Assembly (NCBI RefSeq): GCF_002381345.1
Contig: NZ_CP020660.1
Location: 930,001 to 994,000 of the forward strand
DNA length: 64,000 nucleotides
Source of the DNA: Candidatus Enterovibrio altilux
GTDB taxonomy: Bacteria; Pseudomonadota; Gammaproteobacteria; Enterobacterales; Vibrionaceae
Direction: 5' to 3'
Every line of letters begins with the position of its first letter. Positions within the stretch are counted from its first letter, which is position 1. The notes beneath the pieces are model-generated. The model was not told the origin of the DNA. It did not search any database and worked only from the letters and a program-made list of their open reading frames with translations. Below are positions 36,190-48,043 of this stretch, piece by piece. The translations under genes and the position numbers were made by a program.

Positions 36190-37108
36190 TGCGCTGCCTA
36201 AAGCAATATTTTTAATGGGCCCAACTGCATCGGGTAAAACTGATTTAGCAATTGCTTTGAGACAGCAATGTCCAGTAGACATCATTAGTGTGGACAGTGC
36301 GCTTATCTACCGTGATATGAATATTGGTACGGCGAAACCAACAACAAAAGAATTAGCTTTAGCACCACACCGTCTAATTGATATTCGGGATCCTTCCGAG
36401 GTTTACTCTGTCGATGATTTTCGTAAAGACGGCGTACGGGAAATGGCAGAGATTGTTGCTAGAGGAAGAGTTCCACTTTTAGTTGGTGGTACAATGTTTT
36501 ACTTCAACGCATTATTGAAAGGCCTGTCACCTTTACCAGCAGCAGATCCTGTAATCCGAGCTGAAATAGCGCAGGAAGCTCAAACGAATGGATGGCACAC
36601 ATTACATTATGAGCTTTGTCGTCTCGACCCTGCATCAGGAATCAGAATCCACCCTAATGATTTTCAAAGATTATCGAGAGCGCTGGAAGTGTTTCGTATT
36701 TCGGGTAAGACTATCACTGAATTAACTCAAATCCAAAGTGACCCATTGCCATACGAGGTTCACCAGTTTGCTATAATCCCTAGAGAGAGGAGAAAACAGC
36801 ATCGGCAGATTAAGCTTCGTTTTCAAAAAATGATAGACGCCGGTTTTGAAGATGAAGTGCGTGCACTTTTTGAACGAGGCAATCTGCACTCAGATATGCC
36901 ATCAATGCGATGCATAGGTTATCGTCAGATGTGGGACTATCTATTAGGTAGAAGTTCATTGGGTGATGTCGTTTATCGTGGAGTGTATGCTACTCAGCAG
37001 TTGGCCAAACGCCAAATTACTTGGTTGAAGGGCTGGGATCAATTGACATGGCTTGAGAGTGATAAAGCTCTGCTATCGTTACAAACAGTCACAAAGTGTT
37101 TGGGCTAA
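36182..37108 (+). CDS. miaA: tRNA dimethylallyltransferase MiaA
   Basis: This 308-residue enzyme adds the dimethylallyl group to A37 of UNN-reading tRNAs. The P-loop is [14 protein letters not shown] near residue 12, followed by [19 protein letters not shown] with the substrate-binding aspartate, [19 protein letters not shown] near 100, and the tRNA-contacting [15 protein letters not shown] and [11 protein letters not shown] regions. Length is normal (E. coli 316). The start overlaps the end of mutL, so translation is probably coupled. hfq follows after a 95-bp gap that may carry its own promoter, as in relatives. Confidence 0.96.
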   Translation: MSNALPKAIFLMGPTASGKTDLAIALRQQCPVDIISVDSALIYRDMNIGTAKPTTKELALAPHRLIDIRDPSEVYSVDDFRKDGVREMAEIVARGRVPLLVGGTMFYFNALLKGLSPLPAADPVIRAEIAQEAQTNGWHTLHYELCRLDPASGIRIHPNDFQRLSRALEVFRISGKTITELTQIQSDPLPYEVHQFAIIPRERRKQHRQIKLRFQKMIDAGFEDEVRALFERGNLHSDMPSMRCIGYRQMWDYLLGRSSLGDVVYRGVYATQQLAKRQITWLKGWDQLTWLESDKALLSLQTVTKCLG

Positions 37109-37203
37109 TCACTGATGGACCAAGCTATACTTGAATTATTGTAGGCAATGTTATTGATCTTGTTTTGCAATATACAACTACGAACTACTAAAGGAAATTA
37201 AAC

Positions 37204-37473
37204 ATGGCTAAGGGGCAATCGCTACAAGATCCATTTCTGAATGCACTACGGCGTGAACGCGTACCTGTCTCAATATATCTTGTTAACGGTATCAAACTTC
37301 AAGGCCAGATTGAGTCATTTGACCAATTCGTGATACTGCTCAAAAATGTCGTGAATCAAATGATTTATAAACACGCTATATCTACAGTCGTACCAGCTCG
37401 CTCGGTAAATCATTACGATACGACTAACGAACGTTATCAGAACGACCGTACACAAAATAAAATTGAGGAATAA
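37204..37473 (+). CDS. hfq: RNA chaperone Hfq
   Basis: This 89-residue Sm-like hexameric chaperone pairs small RNAs with mRNAs. Sm1 and Sm2 motifs are complete: [20 protein letters not shown] at the start (proximal-face QDPFLN, rim RRER) and [12 protein letters not shown] near residue 55. The C-terminal tail after residue 66 is short and polar. AAGGAA lies just before ATG. hflX starts 26 bp downstream, keeping the hfq-hflX order. Confidence 0.98.
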   Translation: MAKGQSLQDPFLNALRRERVPVSIYLVNGIKLQGQIESFDQFVILLKNVVNQMIYKHAISTVVPARSVNHYDTTNERYQNDRTQNKIEE

Positions 37474-37499
37474 CCAGCCTTTAGTGAGGAGTTGAGCTC

Positions 37500-38807
37500 T
37501 TGTTTGACTGTTACGAAGCCGGTGAACAGGCTATTTTAGTTCACATCAACTTCACCCAAGAAGATGAATGGGAAGATCTTAGCGAATTTGAAATGTTAGT
37601 ATTGTCTGCTAGTATGACAAAGCTGCAAACAGTAATAGGCCGCCGTCAGTCTCCGCATGCCAAATACTTCATTGGTGAAGGTAAAGCCCTCGAAATTGCA
37701 GATACAGTCCGAATGCTCGATGCTGAAATAGTCATTTTCAATCATTCGCTATCGCCTGCGCAAGAACGAAACTTAGAGCGTTTGGTACAATGTCGCGTAT
37801 TAAGTCGTACAGATTTGATTTTAGGCATCTTTGCCCAACGAGCCAGAACTCACGAAGGTAAGTTACAAGTTGAACTTGCTCAGCTTCGTCACCTGTCGAC
37901 ACGATTGATTCGTGGCTGGACGCACCTTGAACGTCAAAAAGGCGGGATTGGTTTACGCGGTCCTGGCGAAAGTCAGCTTGAAACGGATCGTCGTTTATTA
38001 CGTGAGCGTATGAAGGTTATTTCACGTAGACTTCATAAAGTCGTGAAACAACGTGAGCAGGCGCGTCGAGCACGAACCCGTGCTGAGGTACCAACGGTTT
38101 CATTGGTAGGTTACACTAATTCAGGTAAATCGACCCTCTTTAACCGTATTACCAAAGCTGGTGTTTATGTTGCAGACCAATTGTTTGCAACATTAGACCC
38201 TACGCTACGTGAAATTGAAGTAAAAAATGTTGGGAAAACTATTATGGCGGATACCGTCGGATTTATTCGTCATTTGCCGCATGACTTAGTCGCAGCATTT
38301 CAAGCTACACTTCAGGAAATACAAGAAGCAACACTATTGCTGCATGTAATTGATGCAAGTAACGAAAATGTTCGAGGTAATATTAAGGCAGTTAATGTTA
38401 TTTTAGAGGAAATTCAGGCTAGTGAAGTACCAACTTTGCTCATAATGAACAAAATTGATAGTATAGGGAATACATACCCTCGCATTGAGCGTGATCATGA
38501 AGGTATTCCGCGTATTGTTTGGGTGTCAGCACTTGCAAATCTAGGCATAGATCTTCTTTTTGAAGCGCTGACCGAAAGACTAGCGGGGACAATGGCAAGC
38601 TATCGCTTACGTGTTCCACCCGCAACCATTGGCAAAATATACAGTGAATTCTGCCAGTTACAATGTATCATATATGAAAAATACGAATCTGATGGAAGTT
38701 TACTGGTAGATGTGCGGTTACCTCAGACTCATTGGATGAGGCTAAAAAAACGGGAAGGCAGTAAGTTAGGTGACTTTATCGTCAACGAGCAGACTGTTAC
38801 AGTATAA
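37500..38807 (+). CDS. hflX: Ribosome-splitting GTPase HflX
   Basis: This 435-residue Obg-HflX GTPase rescues or splits stalled and heat-damaged ribosomes. It has an N-terminal HflX domain (PHAKYFIGEGKALEIADT-type, about 50-75), a helical linker with KGGIGLRGPGESQLETDRR near residue 142, the G domain (GYTNSGKSTLFNRI near 203, DTVGFIRHLPHDLVAAF near 250, NKID near 318), and a C-terminal domain. The start is TTG 37500, giving MFDCYEAGEQAILVHINFTQ; GAGGAG sits eight bases upstream and no ATG fits the homologous start. Neighbours are hfq and hflK. Confidence 0.96.
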   Translation: MFDCYEAGEQAILVHINFTQEDEWEDLSEFEMLVLSASMTKLQTVIGRRQSPHAKYFIGEGKALEIADTVRMLDAEIVIFNHSLSPAQERNLERLVQCRVLSRTDLILGIFAQRARTHEGKLQVELAQLRHLSTRLIRGWTHLERQKGGIGLRGPGESQLETDRRLLRERMKVISRRLHKVVKQREQARRARTRAEVPTVSLVGYTNSGKSTLFNRITKAGVYVADQLFATLDPTLREIEVKNVGKTIMADTVGFIRHLPHDLVAAFQATLQEIQEATLLLHVIDASNENVRGNIKAVNVILEEIQASEVPTLLIMNKIDSIGNTYPRIERDHEGIPRIVWVSALANLGIDLLFEALTERLAGTMASYRLRVPPATIGKIYSEFCQLQCIIYEKYESDGSLLVDVRLPQTHWMRLKKREGSKLGDFIVNEQTVTV

Positions 38808-38843
38808 CCAACTATCATCATATTACATTGATGGAGTGTTCTC

Positions 38844-39986
38844 ATGGCATGGAATGAACCAAGAAATAACGGCGGTCAGGGCAAAGACCCTTGGGGTAAT
38901 CGCGGTGGTCGTGCTCAAGGACCACCTGATTTAGATGAGGTATTTGATAAATTGAGTCACAAGCTAAACAGCTTATTGGGAGGTAAAGGTCCCTTTTTTA
39001 GTAACTATAATGTTATTGGATTGATTCTTCTTATTGGTGTGATAATTTGGGGTGTTACCGGCTTTTATATTATTGGTGAAGCTGAACGCGGTGTTGTATT
39101 GCGTTTGGGTGAGTATAATCGTATTGTATCACCCGGTTTAAACTGGAAACCAAATTTTATTGATAAAGTCACAGCCGTCAATGTGGAAGCTATTCGTTCT
39201 CTACGGAGCTCTGGTGAAATGCTGACCAAAGACGAGAACGTAGTTAGCGTTGATATGGACGTACAGTATCGCGTTGCTAATCCAAGTGAATATCTGTATT
39301 CGGTAACAAATGCGGATGATAGCCTGCGTCAGGCGACTGATTCTGCATTGCGTGCTGTTATTGGTGACGCTGTAATGGATGAAATCCTCACTACGGGTCG
39401 CCAACAAATTCGTGAACGCACTCAGGTTGAAATTAACCGCATTATTGATCGTTATCATATGGGTCTGTTGGTTGTCGATGTGAACTTACAGGGTGCACGG
39501 GCACCAGAACAAGTCCAAGAAGCATTTGATGACGCAATCAAAGCCCGTGAAGATGAAGAGCGTTTTATCAAAGAAGCAGAAGCATATCAGAATGATGTTT
39601 TGCCAAAAGCAACAGGCCGTGCTGAACGTCTAAAAAAAGAGGCTCTAGGTTATCAACAAACAACTGTTAATCGTGCTGAAGGTGATGTTGCTCAATTCGA
39701 AAAACTATTGCCGGAGTACCAAGCGGCGCCTGAAATAACACGTAAGCGTCTCTATCTAGAAACGATGGAAAAGGTATTTGGTAACACCAGTAAAGTATTG
39801 ATTGATTTTAAGGAAGGTAGTAGTAATTTACTTTATTTACCTTTGGATAAATTAATGAATCAAGTGCCTCCTAAACATTCAACGACTGATACTAATGCCT
39901 CAGACTACGGCATTCAAATTGAAAACTCCACAATCATACCAGGCACGGCTTCGCCTCGCCAAGAGCCACGGAAGGGGAGATACTAA
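38844..39986 (+). CDS. hflK: FtsH modulator HflK
   Basis: This 380-residue SPFH/band-7 membrane protein forms the HflKC cage around the FtsH protease and limits its action on membrane substrates. The N-terminus is glycine-rich and cytoplasmic (GGQGKDPWGNRGG). One membrane segment lies at about residues 53-77, then the SPFH domain (GEAERGVVLRLGEYNRIVSP onwards) and a coiled-coil stretch near 235-300 (KAREDEERFIKEAEAYQ). It is a little shorter than E. coli HflK (419), mostly in the tails. hflC follows three bases after its stop region, in the same operon. Confidence 0.95.
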   Translation: MAWNEPRNNGGQGKDPWGNRGGRAQGPPDLDEVFDKLSHKLNSLLGGKGPFFSNYNVIGLILLIGVIIWGVTGFYIIGEAERGVVLRLGEYNRIVSPGLNWKPNFIDKVTAVNVEAIRSLRSSGEMLTKDENVVSVDMDVQYRVANPSEYLYSVTNADDSLRQATDSALRAVIGDAVMDEILTTGRQQIRERTQVEINRIIDRYHMGLLVVDVNLQGARAPEQVQEAFDDAIKAREDEERFIKEAEAYQNDVLPKATGRAERLKKEALGYQQTTVNRAEGDVAQFEKLLPEYQAAPEITRKRLYLETMEKVFGNTSKVLIDFKEGSSNLLYLPLDKLMNQVPPKHSTTDTNASDYGIQIENSTIIPGTASPRQEPRKGRY

Positions 39987-39988
39987 TT

Positions 39989-40876
39989 ATGCGTAAATTA
40001 TTAATTTCTCTTATTATCGTTGCAAGCGTGGTTGGCTTAACGTCTGTTTTCGTTGTAGACGAAGGCGAAAAAGGTATTGTTATTAGATTCGGTAGAATTC
40101 TAAAATTTAATAACGATACAGCTCATATTTATGATCCTGGCCTAAAGTTCAAAGTGCCTCTGTTTGACAGTGTGAAACTGCTAGATGCACGTATTCAGAC
40201 GATGGATGACCAATCAGATCGTTTCGTCACGTCAGAAAAAAAAGACGTTATCATTGATTCTTACGTGAAGTGGCGTATTAAAAATTTTGGTCAATATTAC
40301 CTGTCAACAGGCGGTGGCAATCGTATGACGGCAGAAGCTTTGCTGCAACGTAAAGTGTCAGATGGTCTACGTGCTGAAATTGGTTCAAAAACAATCAAAG
40401 AAATTATTTCAGAAAAACGTGAACAGGTAATGAATGATGTTTTGAATGAAGTTCAATCAGGTGCCAGCGATATTGGTATCGAAGTGATTGATCTTCGTAT
40501 TAAAAAACTCAATTTACCTGATAAAATAAGTGATTCTATCTATGCACGTATGCGTGCGGAGCGGGAAACTGTTGCTCGTCGACATCGTGCACAAGGTCGT
40601 GAAAAAGCAGAAATTATCCGTGCTCAGGCTGAATTGGAAGTTGCGACAATATTGGCAGAGGCGGGAAAAACAGCCCGTGTAACACGTGGTGAAGCTGATG
40701 CGGAGGTAGCTCGTATTTATGCGGGTACATACAGTAAAAAGCCTGAATTTTACAATTTTTTGCGTTCTTTGCAAGCTTATGAAAATAGTTTCAACAATAA
40801 AAGTGACATTATGGTAATTGACCCGAATAGTGAATTCTTCCGTTATATGAAAGAACCACACAGCAGTATTAATTAA
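39989..40876 (+). CDS. hflC: FtsH modulator HflC
   Basis: This 295-residue partner of HflK has an N-terminal membrane anchor (LLISLIIVASVVGLTSVFVV), an SPFH domain (DEGEKGIVIRFGRIL, LDARIQTMDDQSDRFVT), a helical stretch (RMRAERETVARRHRAQGREK) and a conserved end (PEFYNFLRSLQAYENSF, EFFRYMK). It lacks the roughly 40-residue insertion present before GIEVVD in E. coli (334 residues), as many Vibrio versions do, so it is not truncated. A strong terminator follows directly, ending the nnr-hflC transcription unit. Confidence 0.95.
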   Translation: MRKLLISLIIVASVVGLTSVFVVDEGEKGIVIRFGRILKFNNDTAHIYDPGLKFKVPLFDSVKLLDARIQTMDDQSDRFVTSEKKDVIIDSYVKWRIKNFGQYYLSTGGGNRMTAEALLQRKVSDGLRAEIGSKTIKEIISEKREQVMNDVLNEVQSGASDIGIEVIDLRIKKLNLPDKISDSIYARMRAERETVARRHRAQGREKAEIIRAQAELEVATILAEAGKTARVTRGEADAEVARIYAGTYSKKPEFYNFLRSLQAYENSFNNKSDIMVIDPNSEFFRYMKEPHSSIN

Positions 40877-40889
40877 TTTGTAGTTTTAT

Positions 40890-40924
40890 AAAAAAGACAA
40901 GGCCTCAAGTGTCTTGTCTTTTTT
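40890..40924 (+). terminator. Rho-independent terminator after hflC
   Basis: Twelve-bp perfect stem AAAAAAGACAAG / CTTGTCTTTTTT with an 11-nt loop; the T-run forms the 3' arm. It lies 14 bp past hflC and 24 bp before yjeT. Symmetric A and T runs could make it work in both directions. Confidence 0.85.
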
Positions 40925-40948
40925 ATCTTGAATAAATTGAGATTAAAC

Positions 40949-41173
40949 ATGAGCAACGAAATATTGCTGGCGTTAGGCTTAGTTCTGGTAGTGAAGGGAT
41001 TAGGACCAATGTTGATCCCTGAAAAATGGAGCACACTGGTAAGTGAGATGAGTCAGCTACCTAATGCTACATTAATGCGAATTGGAGAATGTTTAGTCGT
41101 GTCTGGTGCCATCATTGCATATATAATGTGGCCATCTAAGTCAATTACAAGCTCAAAACTTTGTAACAACTGA
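40949..41173 (+). CDS. yjeT: Small membrane protein YjeT (DUF2065)
   Basis: This 74-residue protein starts MSNEILLALGLVLVVKGLGP and matches the YjeT/DUF2065 family, with two short hydrophobic segments (residues 5-22 and 45-62) around an MLIPEKW turn. The function is unknown; it normally lies between hflC and purA, as here. ATG 40949 is chosen over an in-frame start 21 bases upstream, which lies against the terminator. The tail after residue 62 (KSITSSKLCNN) extends beyond the usual end. Confidence 0.8.
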   Translation: MSNEILLALGLVLVVKGLGPMLIPEKWSTLVSEMSQLPNATLMRIGECLVVSGAIIAYIMWPSKSITSSKLCNN

Positions 41174-41272
41174 ATATTAATGTTTACGATGAAATCATGT
41201 TTAGATGGCTTACTCACGCTTCAAAAATAATACTTACATTCAATGCATATACCAAAAGTTTAATTACGCATT

Positions 41273-42233
41273 AGTATTGTTTCCTAATGCAAGTTCAGAT
41301 AGCAGATCTCAACATGATTTACTATGAAACAATCGCTTTCGTGTTAAGTATTCCTAGCTCTATCCGCTCATTTAACGCTTATATTATGAGTTGTGTAATC
41401 CCTTGGTTCAATGTGACTCTGAGTAATTTTTTTTATTCGAACCGTTGCCGTCTTTGCTAGGAAACGTTCATGGCAACCGGCGTTATTTTTTAAATAACGG
41501 AACTAGATTCTCAATCAGTATTCTAAACGCTTAGGCTCACTTCAACATTCAGGTCTATGAACAAGCTTCGCTACAAAACAACTGACTGAAAGTAGTATAA
41601 TTAAGTTTTAATCAATCGTGGCTCACTAACATCCTGGATTGATGAGGGAGCTATTTAGCTATGGAATCACACAAGCAGGGTATTCATGGGAGATCTCGTT
41701 TATTTAGCAACTTAGCCATTACGACGGCTCTCAAAATCTACGGTAAAGAAAAATGAAAAGTAAAAAAGCATGGTACTGATGGGAAACGACAAGTCTGGTG
41801 CAAGCTACATTTAGCGGTAGATATAAATACGCATGAAATCATTACTGCTGAGTTCAGTGCCTCAAATGTGATTGACGGTGAAGTACTACCTAGCTTACTC
41901 AAACATACCCACCGAAAAATCAATAAAATATCAGCAATAGTGTTTACAATACTAAACAGTGTTATGAAACCGTTCGTATTAAACGAGCTGTTCCACTCAT
42001 ACCACCAAAAAAAAGTAATGCTGATTGGAGAACGAAGTATGATTATCATAAACGTTCTCTATCAAAAACTGCAATGTTTTGAGTCCAAAAACTACTTGGA
42101 GGAACATTTAACTTGCGCAATAATGCAAGCGTTAAATAAGCTAATCGGACTAGATATGCCTAAAACAAAACACTCGTCTCATAGTGAATCATGCTGAAAT
42201 TTGCTCTCTGAGCTCAAATTAGGAAACAGAGCT
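41273..42233. mobile_element. Composite IS903-group unit: inverted 3' fragment (41273-41478, -) joined to decayed copy (41479-42233, +)
   Basis: The minus fragment reads from a right terminus (TTGTTTCCTAATGCAAGTTC) to TTCATGGCAACC, and the plus copy starts at once with GGCGTTATTTTTTAAATAAC, its left terminus. The plus copy has a central deletion joining the TTAL region to LKIYGK and ends at AAACAGAGCT. It is inserted between yjeT and purA, which are adjacent in relatives, so purA has probably lost any upstream read-through. Confidence 0.9.
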
Positions 42234-42353
42234 CACAAAATGTGTATAAAATACTACGTTCAATCCATTGAATACATGACCACTGACAATGGTTAAAAAA
42301 TAACTGCATAGCTTAAATGAAGGTGCTAAAATTCCATTTTAATCAGCAACTGA

Positions 42354-43679
<1,326 letters not shown>

Positions 43680-44028
43680 TCAGTTCCAACACAGTTAAGA
43701 CCAATTTTTATGTTTTAATTTTAAAAAAATTACATATGACTGTTGAATGTTGTCAACATTACTATACTGATGCTTACGCGAAATATATTCGCCTTAAAAT
43801 GGTTCAAAGAAGTTATGAAGCAAACTGAATGCACACCTCAGTACATAAATAATATTTTTTTACTGAGCAGGCTATGCCGTTGATTTGAGGCATAGAATCA
43901 CTGTAAAATTATTCTATTCATAGTTTTTGCGGAGCAATAACAGTAAAAAACTGGTCCACTAATGCCATCACAAAATAATCTATTTTAGTATTACTTAAGC
44001 TTTATTACTTGGATAATACTGATATATT
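43680..44028. other. Gap after purA with no recognised gene
   Basis: It is AT-rich, with short hairpins (GCGAA/TTCGC near 43780 and CTATGCC/GGCATAG at 43872-43895) that lack T-runs. rnr, which follows purA in Vibrio, is not detectable. Confidence 0.4.
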
Positions 44029-45030
44029 GGCTTGATTTCCTAAATTAGAGAGTTAAATTATCAATCTGCGCTCTAAACAGCTAGACTCACTTCAATATTC
44101 AGATCTATGAATAAGCTTCGTTACCAAATAATTCACTTGATCCAGTATAATCAAATTTTAACCAATCATAACTCACTAACATTTTAGCTTGCTGATAAAG
44201 TCATTCAGCTATGGAATCAGACTAAGCAAGCGAATCATGAAAAATCCGTTTATTTATCTGCGGAATTATTACCACGATCCTCACCGCTAAAGATATATTT
44301 TAAGGCCATTGAAAGGTCTAACAAAAAATTCATTAATTTTGTTTGCAAACTTGCCCAACTGCCGTTGTCATGCATTCGCAAGCGAGCAAAAATGACTAGC
44401 ATCATGTTCGAGACTAAGACTAAAGGAACCCCATCCAGCACTTAACAATTGATTCTACGAGTCTCAACGTCTACAATGCATGCTAATAAAATGTAAAAAG
44501 ACATGGTTTTGATGGGAATAGCGAACCTCGCGCCAGTTACATTTAACGGAAGATGTAAATACACATGAAATCATTACTACTAAGTTAAATGCATCAAATG
44601 TGACTGGCGGTGAAGAATCAATGCAATATCAGAATATAGTGCTTACAACACCAGACAATATTACGAAACCGTTCGGATTAAACGAGTTGTTCCAATCACT
44701 CCACAAGAAAAGGAGCAACTTTTAGGCAATAAAATAATCAGCGTAATTTAACGGTCAGTTATTAAAAGTAATACGAGTTCAATCAACATTAAAAAATGAA
44801 GTATAGTTATCATAAACATGCTCTAGCAGAGACGGCAATGGTTTGCGTAAACAAACTACTCAGAGGAATATTGAATCTTAGGGCTCACAATGCTCAGATT
44901 AGCGGAACCTACACCATGATAAAAGCTTTAAATAAGTTGACAAGACTAGATATGCCTAGCATGAAAGCGATTGTCTAATAGTAAATCATGCGGGAATTTG
45001 TTATCTAAACTCGCATTAATAAACAAAGCC
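44029..45030 (+). mobile_element. IS903-group relic, end to end, decayed
   Basis: Left terminus GGCTTGATTTCCTAAATTAG and right terminus ATAAACAAAGCC give 1002 bp in plus orientation. Between them are NKLRYQIIHLIQYNQILTNH-like text, KFINFVCKLAQLPLS, HEIITTKLNASNVTG and YHKHALAETAMVCVNKLLRG. Stops and a short deletion destroy the frame. Its right end is 71 bp before yihY. Confidence 0.85.
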
Positions 45031-45101
45031 AGACGCAAGCTACATGTCTTTACGTATTCGTGTATGATTAAATTTTTAAATAATAAAATTATTATACTAA
45101 A

Positions 45102-46016
45102 ATGATGGAATTAGTAAAACAACTGAAGTGTTCATTATCTAAAGTAAGGCAGATTTTATTAGCCTTCACCAAACACTTGATTTTGCGACTCAGTCACGAT
45201 CAGTTAATGGTAAATGCAGGTTATATGGCCTATATCACTTTATTCTCATTGGTCCCTCTTATTGCGGTAGTACTGTCCACTCTATCAATCTTTCCTAGCT
45301 TTGAAGAGACAGCTGCTACGATTAAATCGTTTGTGCTTCATAATTTTGTGCCTGCTTCTAGCGTTGCATTTGAACGGCATTTAGAAACATTTGTAGCCAA
45401 TGCAAGGGCAATGACGACTGTAGGAATTGTGTTTTTATTTGTTGTGGCATTGATGCTGATTTCTACCATCGACAAGAGCCTTAATTATATTTGGCGCGTA
45501 AAGCATAAACGTACATTAGTAATGTTATTTTCAATTTACTGGATGATACTGACGCTTTTTCCAGCATTGATAGGCGCCAGTTTTGGTGTGAGTACTTATT
45601 TGAGTTCACTGAATATATTGCAGATAGAAGGCAATGAAGTGTGGATACCATCATTATTTTGTACTTTTCCTTTTATTTTAACCGCTATTGCTTTTTTCGG
45701 GCTTTACACTTTGGTGCCTAATCGTCGCATAGTACTATGACATGCATTAGCTGGCTCACTCACCGCCAGTGTATTATTTGAGTTCAGTAAGCAAGGCTTT
45801 ACAATGTATATAACAAAATTTTCTTCTTATGAGTTAATATACAGCGTATTAGCTGTTGTGCCACTGTTGTTTATTTGGATCTATCTAAGTTGGTGCATTG
45901 TGCTGTTGGGCGCAGAGGTGACGGCAACGCTCGGTGAAAAAAATTATGGCAACTCGAAACCGCACCAAAAAAGCAACTACTTGATAATTAAGATGATACA
46001 AGAGATACTGATATGA
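45102..46016 (+). pseudogene. yihY: YihY/BrkB-family membrane protein interrupted by one TGA
   Basis: One frame of 305 codons matches YihY (BrkB/RNase BN-like family), a polytopic inner-membrane protein of unclear function. The N-terminal part is intact (NAGYMAYITLFSLVPLIAVV, LISTIDKSLNYIWRV). After LVPNRRIVL comes TGA at 45738-45740, then [40 protein letters not shown] and [15 protein letters not shown] in the same frame. Homologues have a sense codon, often arginine, at that point, so CGA-to-TGA is the simple explanation. Two products of 212 and about 70 residues could be made, but the family works as one chain. ATGA overlap with the dtd stump shows the old operon. Confidence 0.85.
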
Positions 46017-46093
46017 CCACGCTACCCCTGCGGGTCAGTAAAGCACATATTGTTATCTATGGTGATGTCGTTGGGATGATAATAATAATTTAA
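46013..46093 (+). pseudogene. dtd: 5' stump of D-aminoacyl-tRNA deacylase
   Basis: Starting at the ATGA overlap with yihY, the frame reads LPLRVSKAHIVIYGDVVGM, which aligns with the Dtd N-terminus (LIQRVSxAxVxVDGEVVGxI). It then runs into AT-rich sequence and stops at 46093, eight bases before an IS relic. The other ~125 residues, including the catalytic SQFTL and the NGPVTF motifs, are gone. yihY-dtd is the usual gene order, which supports the call. Confidence 0.7.
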
Positions 46094-46100
46094 TTGTAGA

Positions 46101-47479
46101 GGACTATATTCCTTAATTTTAGTTCAAATAGCAAATCCCAACATAATGAGCTATTAGACATTTGTTTTAAGCATGCCTAAAGCTACTAGCAGCTTACTTA
46201 ACACTTTTATTATTCGTAGTGTTCGCCAATCTGAGCCTTGTGCTACCTTAGGCTCAATGTCCCTTCCTGTAATTTTTTTGACTCGAAGCATTACCGTCTT
46301 TAATGGGGGGAACGTTTTTTGTAACCATACCTCATTTTGCAGTGCTGGTATGAACCTTATAATTATTGATAACGGACTGCTAAACTACGCGAGTGACTTC
46401 GTTTCCAAAAAGCTACTCCTTTTCTTGGTAAAAAAATAAGAGCCGCTCATTTAATACGAACGATTGCGTAACATTATCTAGCTTCATCAGTTCCATCGCC
46501 TGGTATTTCATTTATTCTTCGATGAGCCTATTTGAGCAAATTAGATAGCACCGCACCTTCAGTCACATTTGATGCACTTCACTCAGCGGCAATGATTTCA
46601 TGTGTATTGATATCTACCGCTAAATATAAACTTGAGCTAGACTCACCGCTGTCCATGAAAGCCATTATGACGGCCCTCATGGTTAAATGCGTATTTTCAA
46701 CACTATTGAAAAGTTTACAAAAATTCATTCATTCTGTTTTCAAGCTTGCTCAAATGCTATTGTTATGTCCTAACTATTCATGCATAAGCAAGCTAGGCAA
46801 AACGGTTAACGTCACGAACAAAACGAAGAACAAAGAAAACATACAGCGCTTAGCTTTAGCTTTTACGTGGTTAAAAGTCTACAGTGAAGAAGAATTGAAA
46901 GTAACAAAGCATCGTGCTGATAGGAAACGGCGAGTCTGGCAAAAGTTACATTTAGCAGTAGATATAAATGCGCATGAAATCATTACCGCTGAGTTAAGTG
47001 CACCAAGTATGACTGACGGTGAAATACTGCTTAGCCTACTTAAACAGACCGGCCGAGGAATCAACGAAATATCAGCCGATTGTGCTTACGACACCAAACA
47101 ATATTACAAAACTGTTCGGATTAAACGAACGGTTCCACTCATACTCATACCACCAAAAAAACGAATAACTTTTTGGGAACGGAATCATCCACATAATTGA
47201 ACGATTAGTTACCAGAAGTTATATAGTTCCAATCAGCATTGAAAAACGAGGTATGGTTACCATAAACGTTCTCTATCAAAGGCAGGAATGTTTCAAGTTA
47301 AAAAACTACTTAAAGGGACATTGAGTTTAAGAGATCATAATGCTCAGATTAGCGCAACTTAAGCTATGATAAAAGCGTTAAATAAGATAATAGAGCTAGG
47401 GATGTCTAAAATAAAAGCCATTGTTTAATCATTGTCATGTTAGGATTTGCTATCTGAACTCGAATTAGGAAATAGAATT
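46101..47479. mobile_element. IS903-group mirror relic: 3' half (46101-46655, -) joined to copy lacking its left end (46660-47479, +)
   Basis: The minus half goes from a right terminus to the KHGTDGKR region. The plus part then starts in TALMVKCVFSTLLKSLQKFI and runs to the right terminus AGGAAATAGAATT. It contains the best-preserved transposase stretch of the window (LHLAVDINAHEIITAELSAP, INEISADCAYDTKQYYKTVR), but neither part has a complete frame or a left terminus. Both outer ends are right termini. Confidence 0.85.
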
Positions 47480-48043
47480 CAAGAATGCATCGATTCTATT
47501 TATTAATGCTGTGCATCCAACCTAAGCAACAAAAATGACGTATGAATATGCCAAGGGACGATTAAGCCCTCGAAACTACAGATAGCTATAGTTATTTTAA
47601 GCTTTCTGACATCCAAAATTTTCGCGGTATTGCGAGGACCGTAGTTAGCAACTATAATACAATAAACAATGAAAATATTGTTCATTTTATGTAAATCATG
47701 AAAGTTACCCCGTCAGTTCCATACGTTCTCGATGGCGCTAAATACCATTGAAATGACTTTACTAAATATGCAGCATTTATTTTCAATATTAAGCTTCATA
47801 ATTTCCTCATTATAGCCCACATTTCAACCCAATAAAGCGAATATGCCAGGTGATGACTAAATAGTCTAAAAACAACATCTACTTTAAAAATAAATATTAT
47901 CCAAAGAGGTATGGAATACTTTTTTTACTGGGACTTTTCCAGAAAGTATAGGCTCTTTGATGTCCCTAAATGATACGTTTCAAGTACTCAAACCTACGTA
48001 TTCAAGTAGATTGAGTATAGTACAGAAAGGGGGGGGATGCTCT
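47480..48043. other. Gap upstream of glpK, no glpF recognised
   Basis: A minus-strand frame at 47503-47685 reads VANYGPRNTAKILDVRKLKI and ITIAICSFEGLIVPWHIH, and another starts near 47800 with MKLNIENKCCIF. They look like pieces of a decayed membrane-protein gene that I cannot identify. glpF, the usual partner before glpK, is not seen on either strand. Confidence 0.35.

Noticed and set aside
43872-43895. Hairpin CTATGCC/GGCATAG after purA as a terminator
   Set aside because: No T-run follows on either strand, and it is almost 200 bp from the purA stop.
46532-47200. 222-codon open frame with transposase-like text
   Set aside because: It begins antisense inside an inverted relic and lacks the N-terminal third and the C-terminus of the transposase; it is a chance fusion across a mirror junction.
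47503-47685. Possible phosphate-permease (Pit) fragment on the minus strand
   Set aside because: Only loose similarity in one hydrophobic stretch; the conserved GANDVAN motif is not there.
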